DNA of 32,849 bases from Armatimonadota bacterium (GCA_022567555.1 JADFGT010000021.1:1-32849), one strand, 5' to 3'; shown: positions 22,727-31,082, counted from the first letter of the stretch. Numbers and translations are program-made. The notes: a model not told the origin generated them from the letters alone.

Positions 22727-23916
22727 AACCGGTTGTCATACTTGGCGTTACGGGAAGCGTGGCGGCGTATCGGGCCGCCGATGTGACGCGCGAACTCATG
22801 AGGAATGGGTTTGAAGTGCGCGTCTGCCTCTCTCGCGCGGCTTCGGAGTTCGTGACGCCCGCCCTGTTCGAAGCGTTGACCGGCGGGCCGTGCCTGACAA
22901 ACGTTTTCGACGAACCGGTCCGCGGCCGCATGGCGCATATTGATTGGGCGCGCGATGCCGACGCGATTCTGGTTTGCCCGGCGACCGCGAACGCCATCGC
23001 CATATTTGCCCACGGCCAGGCGGACGATATGATTTCAACCATCGCTTCGGCGAGCAGTGCCGAACTGGTCATAGCTCCGGCGATGAACCCCGAAATGTAC
23101 GCTTCGAAGGCCAACCAAGAGAACCTGAGGACGCTGGCCGTAAGAGGCGCCCTGATTGTGGACCCGGAAACGGGCGAAGCGGCGTGCGGCGAGAGCGGCC
23201 AGGGAAAATTGGCACGAACCGCCGATATCGTTGCGGCCGTAAAACGCGCCGCGTTCAGAAACAGGCTGTACAAAGGAAAACATGTCCTCGTCACCGCCGG
23301 GCCCACTTATGAAGCGTTGGACCCGGTTCGATTCATCGGCAACAGGTCGAGCGGCAAGATGGGGTACGCGCTTGCTGAGGCCGCGCTGAGAATGGGCGCG
23401 GACGTCACGCTGGTTTCCGGGCCCGCGCACGTTCAGCCGCCGCCCGCAGCCCGCTTCGTTCAGGTCATGACGGCGTGCGAGATGCTCGATGCCGTGCTTG
23501 ACGCCGCCTCGCGGGCCGACCTCCTTATCGGAGCCGCCGCCGTCGCGGATTATCGCCCGGAACAACCTGCGTTAGAAAAGATCAAACGCGGTGAGGACTT
23601 GCAGCTACGCCTTATTGAAAACCCGGACATCCTGGTGGAGACGCATTCCCGCTTCCCGTCTCTTCCGGTCGTCGGCTTCGCCGCCGAAACTGAGAACCTG
23701 CTTGATAACGCGCGGACCAAGATGGAGCTAAAAGGTCTTCTCGCGATAGCCGTCAACGACGTTGCCCGCGATGACGTCGGCTTCGATTCCGACGACAATG
23801 AACTGACACTCCTTTTCTGCGACGGCGAGTCTGTGGAAATTCCGAAGGGCTCGAAATTCAACGTTGCGGTCCAACTTCTGGAACTCATCAAGGATCGGAT
23901 CGGTCCGATCGTCTAA
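22723..23916 (+). CDS. coaBC: Bifunctional phosphopantothenoylcysteine decarboxylase / phosphopantothenate-cysteine ligase
   Basis: This enzyme makes 4'-phosphopantetheine for coenzyme A. The CoaC half (about 1-185) is an FMN flavoprotein with ILGVTGSVAAYRAAD, catalytic His72 in MAHIDWAR, PAMNPEMY (Asn122) and the substrate-clamp cysteine in CGESGQGK (Cys155). The CoaB half (about 186-397) has VTAGPTYEALDPVRFIGNRSSGKMGYALAEAA, AAAVADYRPEQPALEKIKR and VVGFAAETE. At 397 residues it is full length. It is the last gene of the tightly overlapping yvlD-yvcK-gmk-coaBC operon and converges on the minus-strand phosphatase-family gene 12 bases away. Confidence 0.96.
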   Translation: MKPVVILGVTGSVAAYRAADVTRELMRNGFEVRVCLSRAASEFVTPALFEALTGGPCLTNVFDEPVRGRMAHIDWARDADAILVCPATANAIAIFAHGQADDMISTIASASSAELVIAPAMNPEMYASKANQENLRTLAVRGALIVDPETGEAACGESGQGKLARTADIVAAVKRAAFRNRLYKGKHVLVTAGPTYEALDPVRFIGNRSSGKMGYALAEAALRMGADVTLVSGPAHVQPPPAARFVQVMTACEMLDAVLDAASRADLLIGAAAVADYRPEQPALEKIKRGEDLQLRLIENPDILVETHSRFPSLPVVGFAAETENLLDNARTKMELKGLLAIAVNDVARDDVGFDSDDNELTLLFCDGESVEIPKGSKFNVAVQLLELIKDRIGPIV

Positions 23917-23928
23917 CGCCCCCCCCGC

Positions 23929-24987
23929 TTAGCGCTTCGACTCAATCATGAAATCAGCATAGACGGGCAGATGATCGGAGGCAAGCGTCCCGGGGTCCTG
24001 ATACTCAACGTCTCCGCCCGACAGCCTCCGTGCCCGTACCTCCTTGCCCCTCATCGCGTCGGGTCGGGCATAAACGAAGGCGCCTGCGCCCGCCATCCCC
24101 GCCATTCGGGGCGTAACGAGTATTTGATCAAACAGGATCTGGGTCATCGCAAGGTCCTGCGGATAACGGTAATCCTTTCCGCGCCAGCGTTCGTTTTCTC
24201 TCTGCGCTCCCTTCACTACCGGCCGCAGCGGCTCTCCGCGAAACCGTTCGTGCATGTTCACGGAGACATAATCGTCCGCGAAAAGAGGTTCAGTAAGATT
24301 GATGAGGAACGGCCCCTTCTCATTCTCAATCCCCGCCTTTGCCTGCAAGTTCCCCGTTTCCAGTATGTTCAAGCTCGTGTCGTCCGGCGTATCGTTGAAG
24401 TCGCCCAACACTATCGCGAGAGGCTCATTCTTTCCCCGCAGATAAGCAGCGAGCATCGAGCTCGCCATGATCCGCCTGTAATCGGTCTGCCGCCGGCCGC
24501 CTGAGCGGCTCTTGAAATGGACGACGTAGAAAACAAGGTCCGTTCCCTGCGGCGTGCTCACAACCGCGCGCAGGACGTCTCGCGCGTCGGGAAACGCGTC
24601 ATCGAGCGAACTGTCCGTGAAAAGCAAACTTACGGTCTCAATGTGGAGCGGCTTCTTGACCGCGATGGCGAGTTCTTGCCGCTCCGATGGATCGTCCATG
24701 ATCCCAAGTTCCCACTGCGAATCGAAGACCTGTTGCAGCGCCTTTCGGCTTTCTATCTCCTGGAGCGCGATTACGTCGGCGTCCAACCGTTTAATTACAG
24801 ACTTCAGGTTTGCAATCCTTTCGAGAGACGTTCCCTGGGAAAGCCACTCAATGTTATAGGTCGCGACGCGCAGGCCCTCTTTCGGGGGCACGGGTTCCTC
24901 CGCGCTGCATCTGAACTGCAAGAAGAGAAACGTCGCGACCGCCAAAACAAGGGGAATGGCTACCCATCCGGCCCGACCGGCTTTCAT
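23929..24987 (-). CDS. Secreted endonuclease/exonuclease/phosphatase-family protein
   Basis: The 352-residue protein has an N-terminal hydrophobic signal or anchor (AIPLVLAVATFLFLQF, about 9-26) followed by Cys; it is not a clear lipobox. The EEP fold follows with its catalytic landmarks: RVATYNIEWLS (metal-site Asn, Glu), ADVIALQEIES, FYVVHFKSRSGG (His), VLGDFNDTPDD (Asp, Asn) and the final SDHLPVYADF (Asp-His dyad). Substrates in this superfamily range from DNA to phosphoinositides; extracytoplasmic forms are often nucleases or phosphodiesterases. There is no Shine-Dalgarno before ATG 24987; a TACATT box lies 7 bases upstream, suggesting a leaderless mRNA. Confidence 0.88.
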   Translation of the reverse strand: MKAGRAGWVAIPLVLAVATFLFLQFRCSAEEPVPPKEGLRVATYNIEWLSQGTSLERIANLKSVIKRLDADVIALQEIESRKALQQVFDSQWELGIMDDPSERQELAIAVKKPLHIETVSLLFTDSSLDDAFPDARDVLRAVVSTPQGTDLVFYVVHFKSRSGGRRQTDYRRIMASSMLAAYLRGKNEPLAIVLGDFNDTPDDTSLNILETGNLQAKAGIENEKGPFLINLTEPLFADDYVSVNMHERFRGEPLRPVVKGAQRENERWRGKDYRYPQDLAMTQILFDQILVTPRMAGMAGAGAFVYARPDAMRGKEVRARRLSGGDVEYQDPGTLASDHLPVYADFMIESKR

Positions 24988-24994
24988 GGCCGGG

Positions 24995-25000
24995 AATGTA
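24995..25000 (-). promoter_or_regulatory. Candidate -10 box (TACATT) 7 nt before the EEP gene start
   Basis: TACATT, then CCCGGCC, then the ATG at 24987. The position fits leaderless transcription; no -35 was identified. Confidence 0.35.
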
Positions 25001-25015
25001 CCCGCATGAGCATCA

Positions 25016-25143
25016 CCTCCCCGTTTCGCTCCGGCGAAAAGGGGAGGGCTGGGGAGGGGAGAACGTGGGGCCGCCCTTCGCTGCCGCGTCCCTTCCACGG
25101 GACGCGGCTAAGGACCCACCGCGACCGGATGGAACGGTCGCGG
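25016..25143. repeat. Cluster of three strong hairpins between two minus-strand genes
   Basis: First, CCTCCCC-g-TTTCGC pairs with GCGAAA-a-GGGGAGG (25016-25047). Second, GCCGCGTCCC and GGGACGCGGC pair around TTCCAC (25083-25108). Third, CCGCGACCG and CGGTCGCGG pair around GATGGAA (25119-25143). They lie downstream of the copper-amine-oxidase-like gene and upstream of the EEP gene. They could serve as a terminator block without U-tracts, or be dispersed palindromic repeats. Confidence 0.5.
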
Positions 25144-25180
25144 CAGCAAGAAGGGGAATCCGGGCGGCCGGCGCGCGCGC

Positions 25181-26233
25181 TCAGCTCAGCGAGACGCCGA
25201 GCGCCTTCGCCAGCGCTTTCTTCTCGATCCACACCTCTTCGCCGTCGAACAGCACCGGGAGCGGGAGGCTCACGCTCTTGCCGCCTACGAGCAGTTCCCT
25301 TGAACCGATAGGCGCGGTGACCGTTCTGCCGTTGGCGGAGATAGTGACCATGCCCAGTTCGCGCTCCATTCGCCCGCCGAGCGCCGTGGCGACGGCCTTT
25401 GCGGGGGCGAAAACGGTTTCGTCAGGCGCTTTGCGCATCCGGACGTCAGTGCTGCCCACGCGGACCGCCGCCGCCGGCAGACGCTTGAAGTCCAGAAGCG
25501 CCATGTATCCCTTCGACAGACCCAGCCGGGCGGCGTACTCCACGACTTCGAGCACCTCGTCGGTCAGAGGCGGAACCCGCAGACCCATGGCGCTCGCCTC
25601 GTACGCTTGGGGTGAATACTCGACTTTCACAAGCACGTTTCCGTCGAGGACCCTCAGGAGCGCCGCGGGTATCCAACTTCGATAATCGGGCACGGGCAAC
25701 ATCCAGGCCCGTCGTCCCAGCGGGAACCCGGTGAACGTTCCCTCGCCCTCCGGGCCGACCAGGGCGCGGCTGTGGAGGCGCGTACCCGCCTTGAGCAAGA
25801 CCTTCGAGCCGTCGCCACGAGTGATGTAGGTGTCCTGCTGAACGACCGTGCCGTCCGCCGAGACTGCGTGGGCCACCGCGTGGCTTGGGTCCGAGAACAG
25901 AGTGATGGAGAGCCTCAGATCGGCCCGTGGCGTGAGCCCGGTCGAGGGCCGAGTTAGTTTCTGACCCAGGGCCACTTGCCGCCCAGGCTTGAATGGCGTA
26001 TTCGGCACGACTAGGGCAAACGTCGGAAGCATGCTGATCTCGCGGGCCGTGACATGCACCTGCTGCGCAGATGCATCGAAACCCGGCACCTCGCCGGCCG
26101 AGAAGGCGAAGGCACGCAGATCATCGGGCGTTGGCAACTTCGCGCCCTCTTGCAGATCAACGACATCGCCGGGAAGCGATACAATCGCCAGCGAAGCAGC
26201 CAGCGCCGCGATTCGGGTCCTCGGTGCAATCAT
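25181..26233 (-). CDS. Secreted protein with C-terminal copper-amine-oxidase N-terminal-like domain
   Basis: The 350-residue protein starts at ATG 26233, 9 bases after GAAGGAGGTT, and has a signal peptide (about 1-24, TRIAALAASLAIVSLPG). Residues about 30-235 are unrecognised. Residues about 265-350 look like the small beta-rich 'copper amine oxidase N-terminal' module common in secreted bacterial proteins: DETVFAPAKAVATALGGRME, MVTISANGRTVTAPIGSREL, VWIEKKALAKALGVSLS. This module is thought to bind cell-envelope components and does not imply oxidase activity. The gene is 23 bases after the transglutaminase-like gene and is likely co-transcribed with it. Confidence 0.75.
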   Translation of the reverse strand: MIAPRTRIAALAASLAIVSLPGDVVDLQEGAKLPTPDDLRAFAFSAGEVPGFDASAQQVHVTAREISMLPTFALVVPNTPFKPGRQVALGQKLTRPSTGLTPRADLRLSITLFSDPSHAVAHAVSADGTVVQQDTYITRGDGSKVLLKAGTRLHSRALVGPEGEGTFTGFPLGRRAWMLPVPDYRSWIPAALLRVLDGNVLVKVEYSPQAYEASAMGLRVPPLTDEVLEVVEYAARLGLSKGYMALLDFKRLPAAAVRVGSTDVRMRKAPDETVFAPAKAVATALGGRMERELGMVTISANGRTVTAPIGSRELLVGGKSVSLPLPVLFDGEEVWIEKKALAKALGVSLS

Positions 26234-26256
26234 GTTTCGTAACCTCCTTCGTACGT

Positions 26257-27567
26257 TCATGGGTTTATCGGGAGGGTGGTGGCGCCCGGAATCCAATCTG
26301 CCTCCACGGGGTCGCCCGGCTCCTTAAACCAGCCAGCGCGAATGGGTTCGTCCGGTTCAAGCACACCGCTCACCAGGCCCAGCACATCAGGACCCAGGAC
26401 GGTCCGCCAATAGGCCCTCTGGCGCCAGAAGTCCTGGCCGGGCACGCGGTAGGCCGGCGGGAACCGATAGTCGTTTCCGAGCAGGTCCTCCCACTGGGCT
26501 GCAGTGGCGTCCCACAGACGTGTTGTCTGTGAGAACGTTTGGCCCGCCTTGACGGTGACGCTGTGGAAGTTAAGCGGATAAGGGTCGTAGTTAAAGATCC
26601 AATACGGATCGTCGCCGATCCCACAGATGGGGTTCGTGTTGAAAGGAGTCTGGTTCTCTGTGAGTTGCCTCGTTCGGTGCGAAGAAAGGCCCACAGTGCA
26701 GAACGCATAGGCGTTCATGACAGACACGTCCATGCAATCGCCGTATATAATACCACCCGGTTCCCACTGGTCAAGAACATCCTTCAAGTGGTAGTCGTAA
26801 CCGTTCCTGCTACTGTTCCACTTTATCCAAGAGTCGTCCCATGGAAAGTAATCGAATCCGCCGTTCAGCGGCTGGCCGGTCTTTTGCGCAAACAGGCCGA
26901 AGGTTATTCGCTGTCGAGCGTCATTCTCGTTGCTTGTCTCCGCATCCCAGTAGGACTGGAAGGATTGGAAGGATTGATCGCGCCGATACCGAGCCCACTT
27001 GCAGGAGTAGCGCAGGAGTGTGACCCAAGCCGGTGTCATCGGAATCTTGGGATTGTCCAGAATAACGAACAGTTCCGACTTCTTCCCCGCCCCCATGGGT
27101 CCCATTGGTGGCTGGCCCGTGATAACATCGCCCGTGAGAGTGGCCCACTCAATGAACCCAGGCACGGGCTCCGGGAACCAGTGAATGCCGTTCGGCTTAT
27201 CTTTGTCCGGATTGTGCCATCCGTGCGGGTCGAGGCCCTCGGACCAGTACATTGCCGAGGTCAGGTTGCTGACAAGCGTCGAGCCCGTGATCTGCCATTC
27301 CATCTTCGGCCCGCCTTCCCAGTCTATGTAGATTCCGAGTATGGCGCCGATCTGGACGCCGACCGCCCCCGGAGCGTAGGTCGTCCCCCACTCCGGCCAT
27401 TTATACTCCGCAGGGTCCGACAGCTCCGCCTCGCCCCACCGCAGCGGATACGGCGCACCGTTCTCTACGACGAACACCACCTTATACGCCGAGGCGCCCT
27501 GGATCAGCGCAAGGCTTAGGACCAGGGCCGGAAGCCCCGCCCGGAGGATTCTGGCTATCGTTCTCAT
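26257..27567 (-). CDS. Secreted transglutaminase-like protein
   Basis: The 436-residue exported protein has a signal peptide of 27 residues ending in GASA. A transglutaminase-like triad is visible: GDCMDVSVMNAYAFC with Cys278 at a helix start, NFHSVTV with His335, and TTRLWDATAAQW with Asp353. The C...H...(about 18)...D spacing and the WDA wording fit the superfamily, whose bacterial members are often cysteine proteases or cross-linking enzymes. The N-terminal half (about 30-230) is a probable beta domain rich in Trp and Pro. ATG 27567 follows GGAGG by 8 bases, and a near-consensus promoter lies upstream. It pairs with the following secreted gene; the substrate is unknown. Confidence 0.65.
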   Translation of the reverse strand: MRTIARILRAGLPALVLSLALIQGASAYKVVFVVENGAPYPLRWGEAELSDPAEYKWPEWGTTYAPGAVGVQIGAILGIYIDWEGGPKMEWQITGSTLVSNLTSAMYWSEGLDPHGWHNPDKDKPNGIHWFPEPVPGFIEWATLTGDVITGQPPMGPMGAGKKSELFVILDNPKIPMTPAWVTLLRYSCKWARYRRDQSFQSFQSYWDAETSNENDARQRITFGLFAQKTGQPLNGGFDYFPWDDSWIKWNSSRNGYDYHLKDVLDQWEPGGIIYGDCMDVSVMNAYAFCTVGLSSHRTRQLTENQTPFNTNPICGIGDDPYWIFNYDPYPLNFHSVTVKAGQTFSQTTRLWDATAAQWEDLLGNDYRFPPAYRVPGQDFWRQRAYWRTVLGPDVLGLVSGVLEPDEPIRAGWFKEPGDPVEADWIPGATTLPINP

Positions 27568-27612
27568 GCTAACTGCCTCCTAATCCGGCACGAGCATTGA
27601 GTTCGTACTTGC

Positions 27613-27641
27613 ACCATATCACAGTTTGCGCCCGCTGTCAA
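27613..27641 (-). promoter_or_regulatory. Sigma-70 promoter TTGACA - 17 - TATGGT
   Basis: TTGACA at 27641-27636 is a perfect -35. A 17-base spacer leads to TATGGT at 27618-27613 (4/6 of the -10 consensus). It lies about 46 bases before the ATG of the transglutaminase-like gene and is the best promoter match in the window. Confidence 0.65.
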
Positions 27642-27694
27642 GGCCCTTTTTCGAGAATCTGCACTTACTTAGCGATGCGAAATGTCTTCCACAC

Positions 27695-28552
27695 CTAAGC
27701 GGACTTCACGTCGAGCGCCTCGGCCGCCGCGTAAATATGTTCCGGGCTCGTGCCGCAACAACCGCCGATTCTGGTTGCGCCCGCATCCGCAAGGCGGACG
27801 CAGTGTTCCGCAAACTCGTTAGGCGATAGTTCGCAATCAAATCGCCATCCAACCGTTTCGTCCGCTTCGCCGTTGTTAGCATATCCTCCGAACGGAACCT
27901 TGGCGCGCTTCCCAACCTCCGAAACCGCCCGCTCGATGACCGGCATCCCGGCGCAGTTCACCAAAAAAGACGCGGCGCCCTCGCCTTCGCAGACGCGAAG
28001 CGCCTCTAAAACGCTTTCGCCGCTCAAGAGGCTCAATGGGTCGTCGTTCGAAGGGTTCACGCTCGTCCAGAATTCAGCCCCCAGTTTCTGCGCCGCCCGG
28101 ACCGCCGAACGCAACTCCGCTATATTGTTCATTGTTTCTATGAGAAGAAAATCGCAGCCCCCCTCCATCAACCATTCCGATATCTCGAGGAACTCATCAT
28201 CGGCTTTGCCGGGGGACAGGTCCGGACGATAGCAGTCTTCAAGGGGCGACACCGATCCGGCAATCCGCACAGGCCGGTCGGCCTGCGCGGCGGCCTCTTT
28301 GGCCAAATACACAGCCAGGCGTGTCAGTTCCGGCGTGCGATCTGCTAAACCGGCCTTCGCCAAGGAGCGCCGGTGGGTTCGAAACGTATTCGTGGTCAGA
28401 ACGCCCGCGCCCGCGTTCATGTAGTCCAGGTGAATGCGGCGCACCGCATCGGGGTTTTCTATCAGCGCCCGCGCAGACCAGAGCGGCAGGCCGGTGGGAA
28501 CCCCGCGCCGCTGCAGTTCGGTGCCCATGGCGCCGTCCAACAGGATGAGCAC
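27695..28552 (-). CDS. Homocysteine S-methyltransferase family protein
   Basis: This enzyme family moves a methyl group to homocysteine through a zinc-bound thiolate. The 285-residue TIM barrel begins LILLDGAMGTELQRRG and has TTNTFRT, GSVSPLEDCYRPDL, DFLLIETMN, and the zinc ligands NCAG (Cys200) and GGCCGT (Cys265, Cys266). At this length it lacks the MetH cobalamin domains. The methyl donor could be S-methylmethionine or S-adenosylmethionine, as in MmuM. The start is GTG 28552; there is no Shine-Dalgarno, but a TACAAT box lies 6 bases upstream. It follows the fliS/fliT-like pair by 28 bases. Confidence 0.9.
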   Translation of the reverse strand: MLILLDGAMGTELQRRGVPTGLPLWSARALIENPDAVRRIHLDYMNAGAGVLTTNTFRTHRRSLAKAGLADRTPELTRLAVYLAKEAAAQADRPVRIAGSVSPLEDCYRPDLSPGKADDEFLEISEWLMEGGCDFLLIETMNNIAELRSAVRAAQKLGAEFWTSVNPSNDDPLSLLSGESVLEALRVCEGEGAASFLVNCAGMPVIERAVSEVGKRAKVPFGGYANNGEADETVGWRFDCELSPNEFAEHCVRLADAGATRIGGCCGTSPEHIYAAAEALDVKSA

Positions 28553-28558
28553 GGACAG

Positions 28559-28564
28559 ATTGTA
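28559..28564 (-). promoter_or_regulatory. Candidate -10 box (TACAAT) 6 nt before the methyltransferase start
   Basis: TACAAT, CTGTCC, then GTG at 28552. This spacing is that of leaderless genes. No -35 was identified. Confidence 0.4.
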
Positions 28565-28580
28565 TCCCGTAGAACGTTTG

Positions 28581-28919
28581 TTAGCCGTATCGCTCGACGA
28601 TACGGGGGCCGGACCTGGACGGCCGGTACGCTTTGTGGGCGGCGCGCACGTTCCGCGCCTCCAGGATGTCGGTGAACGCTTCCTTCGTCACCGACTCCAT
28701 CTTTTCCAGCAGTTGTTTCTCGGCCTGCTGGACCTTGCGTAGCTGGCCTTCGGCCTTCGCCACATTAGGCGAGTTCTCCAGTTGGGTCAATAATTGCTCG
28801 CGCCGGCGCAACAGGCTTCCCGCAGTGCTCCAATCGCCTGTGTCTACAGCCGAGGCGGCGCTGAGTGTTGTGGCCAGCAGCGTCTCGGCCAAGACGCGTG
28901 CGTCGTTGTTAGCCGCCAC
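28581..28919 (-). CDS. FliT/FlgN-like flagellar export chaperone (tentative)
   Basis: A 112-residue, wholly helical, charged protein. Its heptad-like wording (LLRRREQLLTQLEN, GQLRKVQQAEKQLLEKME) resembles the coiled, low-complexity FliT and FlgN chaperones, and it directly follows fliS, the usual place of fliT. There is no catalytic motif. GTG 28919 was chosen because GGAGG precedes it by 6 bases and because it overlaps the fliS stop by 11 bases. The last 15 residues (AYRPSRSGPRIVERYG) are basic and probably disordered. The identification depends on context more than on sequence. Confidence 0.5.
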   Translation of the reverse strand: MAANNDARVLAETLLATTLSAASAVDTGDWSTAGSLLRRREQLLTQLENSPNVAKAEGQLRKVQQAEKQLLEKMESVTKEAFTDILEARNVRAAHKAYRPSRSGPRIVERYG

Positions 28920-29352
28920 TGCCGGCCTCCAGCGGCTGCCGGTCATGAATTTGCTGCCAAGACGTGCGCAGTTCGCTTAGGACTCGGGTGCAGTTGTCAA
29001 CCGAGTCGGCCTTGTCCTCGGTGTTGGCGCGCGAAAGTTCGTTTAGACAGTAAGTGTAGAGGCCGAAGAGATTCTGGGCGATCTCGCCGCCCTGCTCCAT
29101 GTCCAGACTAGCGGTGAGTTCTGAGATGATGCGCTGCGCCTTTCCCAGGTGATCGTTCTGCTTTTCGAGGTCGCCCTCTTCGATCGCGCACTTGCCTGTC
29201 TCGCAGTTTCGGAGCGCCGCGTCATAAAGCATAAGGACCAACTGGAGCGGGCTGGCCGTGTTGACGGCCGCCTTTCGATACTCTGCGATGCCTCTGCCCT
29301 TAGTGGACTTCAATCCGGCTTCCTCGAGGCTCCTTAGCGGTGAGACCGACAC
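28909..29352 (-). CDS. fliS: Flagellar secretion chaperone FliS
   Basis: FliS binds the C-terminus of flagellin and prevents its polymerisation in the cytoplasm. The 147-residue helical protein has the family signature AEYRKAAVNTASPLQLVLMLYDAALRNCETGK (about 24-55 in parts), then IISELTASLDMEQGGEIAQNLFGLYTYCLNELSRAN, matching the four-helix bundle. GTG 29352 follows AGGGGA at 8-9 bases. About 20 N-terminal residues precede the usual family start. fliD and flagellin, common neighbours, are not in the window. Confidence 0.9.
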   Translation of the reverse strand: MSVSPLRSLEEAGLKSTKGRGIAEYRKAAVNTASPLQLVLMLYDAALRNCETGKCAIEEGDLEKQNDHLGKAQRIISELTASLDMEQGGEIAQNLFGLYTYCLNELSRANTEDKADSVDNCTRVLSELRTSWQQIHDRQPLEAGSGG

Positions 29353-29684
29353 TGATCGTTTCCCCTGCCCGCCCTCCAGTTCTTGCCTCGCGAAGCGAGG
29401 AGGGGGCTTGGGACCGGCGAGGCGCTCAGTCCCGGCCGTCCATCCGGAGCCAGTACTGGATTATCGGCGGAACAGGCTGGATGCCTTATGGCCCCGCGGC
29501 GCTCCCCCAAGGCGCGGATGGGGATAGCCAAGACGCCCGGCTCCCCTCGGGTCTGGAGGTTTCGGGAGCGGTTCGTGGGCGACCGAGGGGGAACCTCTGT
29601 GGCGGGGGTCCCAGCGGGGACGTTCGGCCGTGCGTGCAACCTGGGGGCGGTCCCGACCGTTAGGTGGTTGGAGCGGAACAGAAG
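29353..29684. other. Non-coding divergent region between fliS and the GlsB-like gene
   Basis: 332 bases with no supported gene; the ORFs present are Gly/Pro/Arg-rich in every frame and lack ribosome sites. A hairpin with loop GAA is at 29386-29400 (CCTCGC/GCGAGG). Its flanks, CCCTCC and AGGGGG, can extend it, and the surrounding wording (GAGGGGGCTTGGG) recalls the hairpin at 25016-25047. Promoters for fliS must lie here, but none stood out. Confidence 0.5.
29386..29400. repeat. Short perfect hairpin
   Basis: CCTCGC, GAA loop, GCGAGG. It is possibly related to the palindromic repeat at 25016-25047 by its C-rich and G-rich flanks. Confidence 0.35.
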
Positions 29685-29936
29685 ATGGACTTGATCGGAT
29701 TCGCGATTATCGGGCTGATTGCAGGCTTCCTGGCCAAAGCGATCATGCCGGGGAAGGCGAAGGAGCCGGAGGGCTGCTTCCTCACCATGCTGTTGGGCGT
29801 CGGCGGGGCAATCGTGGCCGGGGTCATCGCCTGGATGCTGGGCTGGAGCACGGGCGGGAGCCTCTTTGGGAGCATCACCGCGGCGACCCTCGGCGCAGTG
29901 CTGATCATCTGGCTGCTGAGGAAGTTCGGGAAGTAG
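29685..29936 (+). CDS. GlsB/YeaQ/YmgE family membrane protein
   Basis: An 83-residue inner-membrane protein with three hydrophobic stretches and the glycine-zipper wording of the transglycosylase-associated family: LIGFAIIGLIAGFLAKAIMPG, then GCFLTMLLGVGGAIVAGVIAWMLGW, then SLFGSITAATLGAVLIIWLLRKF. Members are often stress-induced; the molecular function is unknown. ATG 29685 is preferred, with GGAG about 11 bases upstream. It stands alone, followed by a heptad repeat and the convergent tdh. Confidence 0.88.
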   Translation: MDLIGFAIIGLIAGFLAKAIMPGKAKEPEGCFLTMLLGVGGAIVAGVIAWMLGWSTGGSLFGSITAATLGAVLIIWLLRKFGK

Positions 29937-29944
29937 GCGGGGGC

Positions 29945-29979
29945 CGACTGACGACCGGCGACCGGCGACCGACGGGTGG
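29945..29979. repeat. Five-unit heptad repeat (CGACTGA/CGACCGG) on one side of tdh
   Basis: CGACTGA, CGACCGG, CGACCGG, CGACCGA and CGGGTGG are consecutive, immediately after the GlsB-like gene. It is the same unit family, in the same orientation, as the longer array at 31083-31186. Confidence 0.7.
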
Positions 29980-30037
29980 AGAATTCCCCCCGTGGCCCGG
30001 CCGGGCTGCAGCACGGCGTGAGTGCGGAAGTTTGCGC

Positions 30038-31066
30038 CTAACTCACCTCAAACACGACTTTACCGGTTTCGCCTTTTGAGATCATCTCCATCGCTTTGAC
30101 GAACTCCGTATAATGCAGGTGGTGCGTTACGATGGGTGAGACGTCCAGTTTGCCGCTGGACAAGAGGCGGCCCATCTGGTCCCATGTCTCCCATAGGCGG
30201 CGGCCGACGATGCACTGCACGTCCAGACCTTTGAGTATCGCGTCGTTGAGTGGCATCTGTACCTTCGGTTCTGCAAACAGGCCCAAGAGGCTTATGCGCC
30301 CCCCCGGGCGGGTCGCCTGAACCGCCAGACTTAGCGCATCCGGGTGGCCGGACATTTCGAGCGTGCCGTCAAAGCCGAGAGGGTATTCGCGGCACAAGAT
30401 ATGCTCGGCGTCCTGTTCTTTAGGGTTTATCATTAGGTCAGCGCCCATTTTCTCCGCCAGTTTCAAGCGATACGGGCTGATCTCGGTCACGGCGACGCTC
30501 TTGGCGCCCTCCGCCTTGCAGACGCCGACCGCGAAGAGACCGATCGGGCCCATTCCCGTAATGAGGATGTCGCAGTCTGTCAGCGGTCCCGCAAACGCGG
30601 TGTGCACGGCGTTGCCGATCGGGTCCTGCATGCAGGCGATTTCGGGGGACACGGAGGCGTCGGTCTTTCGTGCGTTCGCTTCGGGGATGACGACGTAGGG
30701 GGCGAATCCGCCGTCCACGTCCACGCCGATCAGCCGCGTATTCATGCAGACGTGCCTCTGGCCGCTCAGGCATTGCTTACACTCGCCGCAGGTGATGTGC
30801 GACTCGCTGGCGACGAAGTCTCCTTCTGTCAGGTGCTCGACCCCTTCGCCGGTCTCTTCGACGATCCCGGCGAACTCGTGGCCGATTATCCGGGGCGGGC
30901 GGATGCGGCCCGCTGCCCAGGGGTCCCACGCGTAAATGTGATAGTCGGTTCCGCAGATGCTTGCGTATTGGACGCGAACCTTGACGTGGCCCGGACGAAC
31001 ATTGGGTTCGGGCACTTCGGCCAGTTCGACGCCGGGGGCGGGGTGGGCTTTGACGATGGCCTTCAA
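30038..31066 (-). CDS. tdh: L-threonine 3-dehydrogenase
   Basis: Tdh oxidises threonine to 2-amino-3-ketobutyrate with NAD. The 342-residue medium-chain dehydrogenase has the catalytic zinc Cys38 (SICGTDYH) and HEFAGIVEE (His63, Glu64), the structural zinc cysteines ITCGECKQCLSGQRHVC (93, 96, 99, 107) and the cofactor loop GMGPIG (171-176). The YAWDPWA segment and overall length favour Tdh over other sugar or alcohol dehydrogenases. The start is TTG 31066, the only plausible one, with no Shine-Dalgarno; a TACAAT box lies 9 bases upstream. Heptad repeats flank it on both sides. Its usual partner kbl is absent. Confidence 0.87.
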   Translation of the reverse strand: MKAIVKAHPAPGVELAEVPEPNVRPGHVKVRVQYASICGTDYHIYAWDPWAAGRIRPPRIIGHEFAGIVEETGEGVEHLTEGDFVASESHITCGECKQCLSGQRHVCMNTRLIGVDVDGGFAPYVVIPEANARKTDASVSPEIACMQDPIGNAVHTAFAGPLTDCDILITGMGPIGLFAVGVCKAEGAKSVAVTEISPYRLKLAEKMGADLMINPKEQDAEHILCREYPLGFDGTLEMSGHPDALSLAVQATRPGGRISLLGLFAEPKVQMPLNDAILKGLDVQCIVGRRLWETWDQMGRLLSSGKLDVSPIVTHHLHYTEFVKAMEMISKGETGKVVFEVS

Positions 31067-31075
31067 GGGGATGGG

Positions 31076-31081
31076 ATTGTA
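31076..31081 (-). promoter_or_regulatory. Candidate -10 box (TACAAT) for tdh
   Basis: TACAAT followed by 9 bases and the TTG start. The 11-mer CGGTACAATCC containing it recurs at the same place upstream of the ThuA pseudogene (31388-31398). Confidence 0.4.
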
Positions 31082-31082
31082 C

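Noticed and set aside
25181-25440. Functional copper amine oxidase
   Set aside because: Only the small N-terminal-like module is present; no catalytic oxidase domain exists in the 350 residues.
29383-29694. Plus-strand ORF between fliS and the GlsB-like gene
   Set aside because: Low-complexity Gly/Arg/Pro composition and no ribosome site; it overlaps the start of the better-supported GlsB-like gene.
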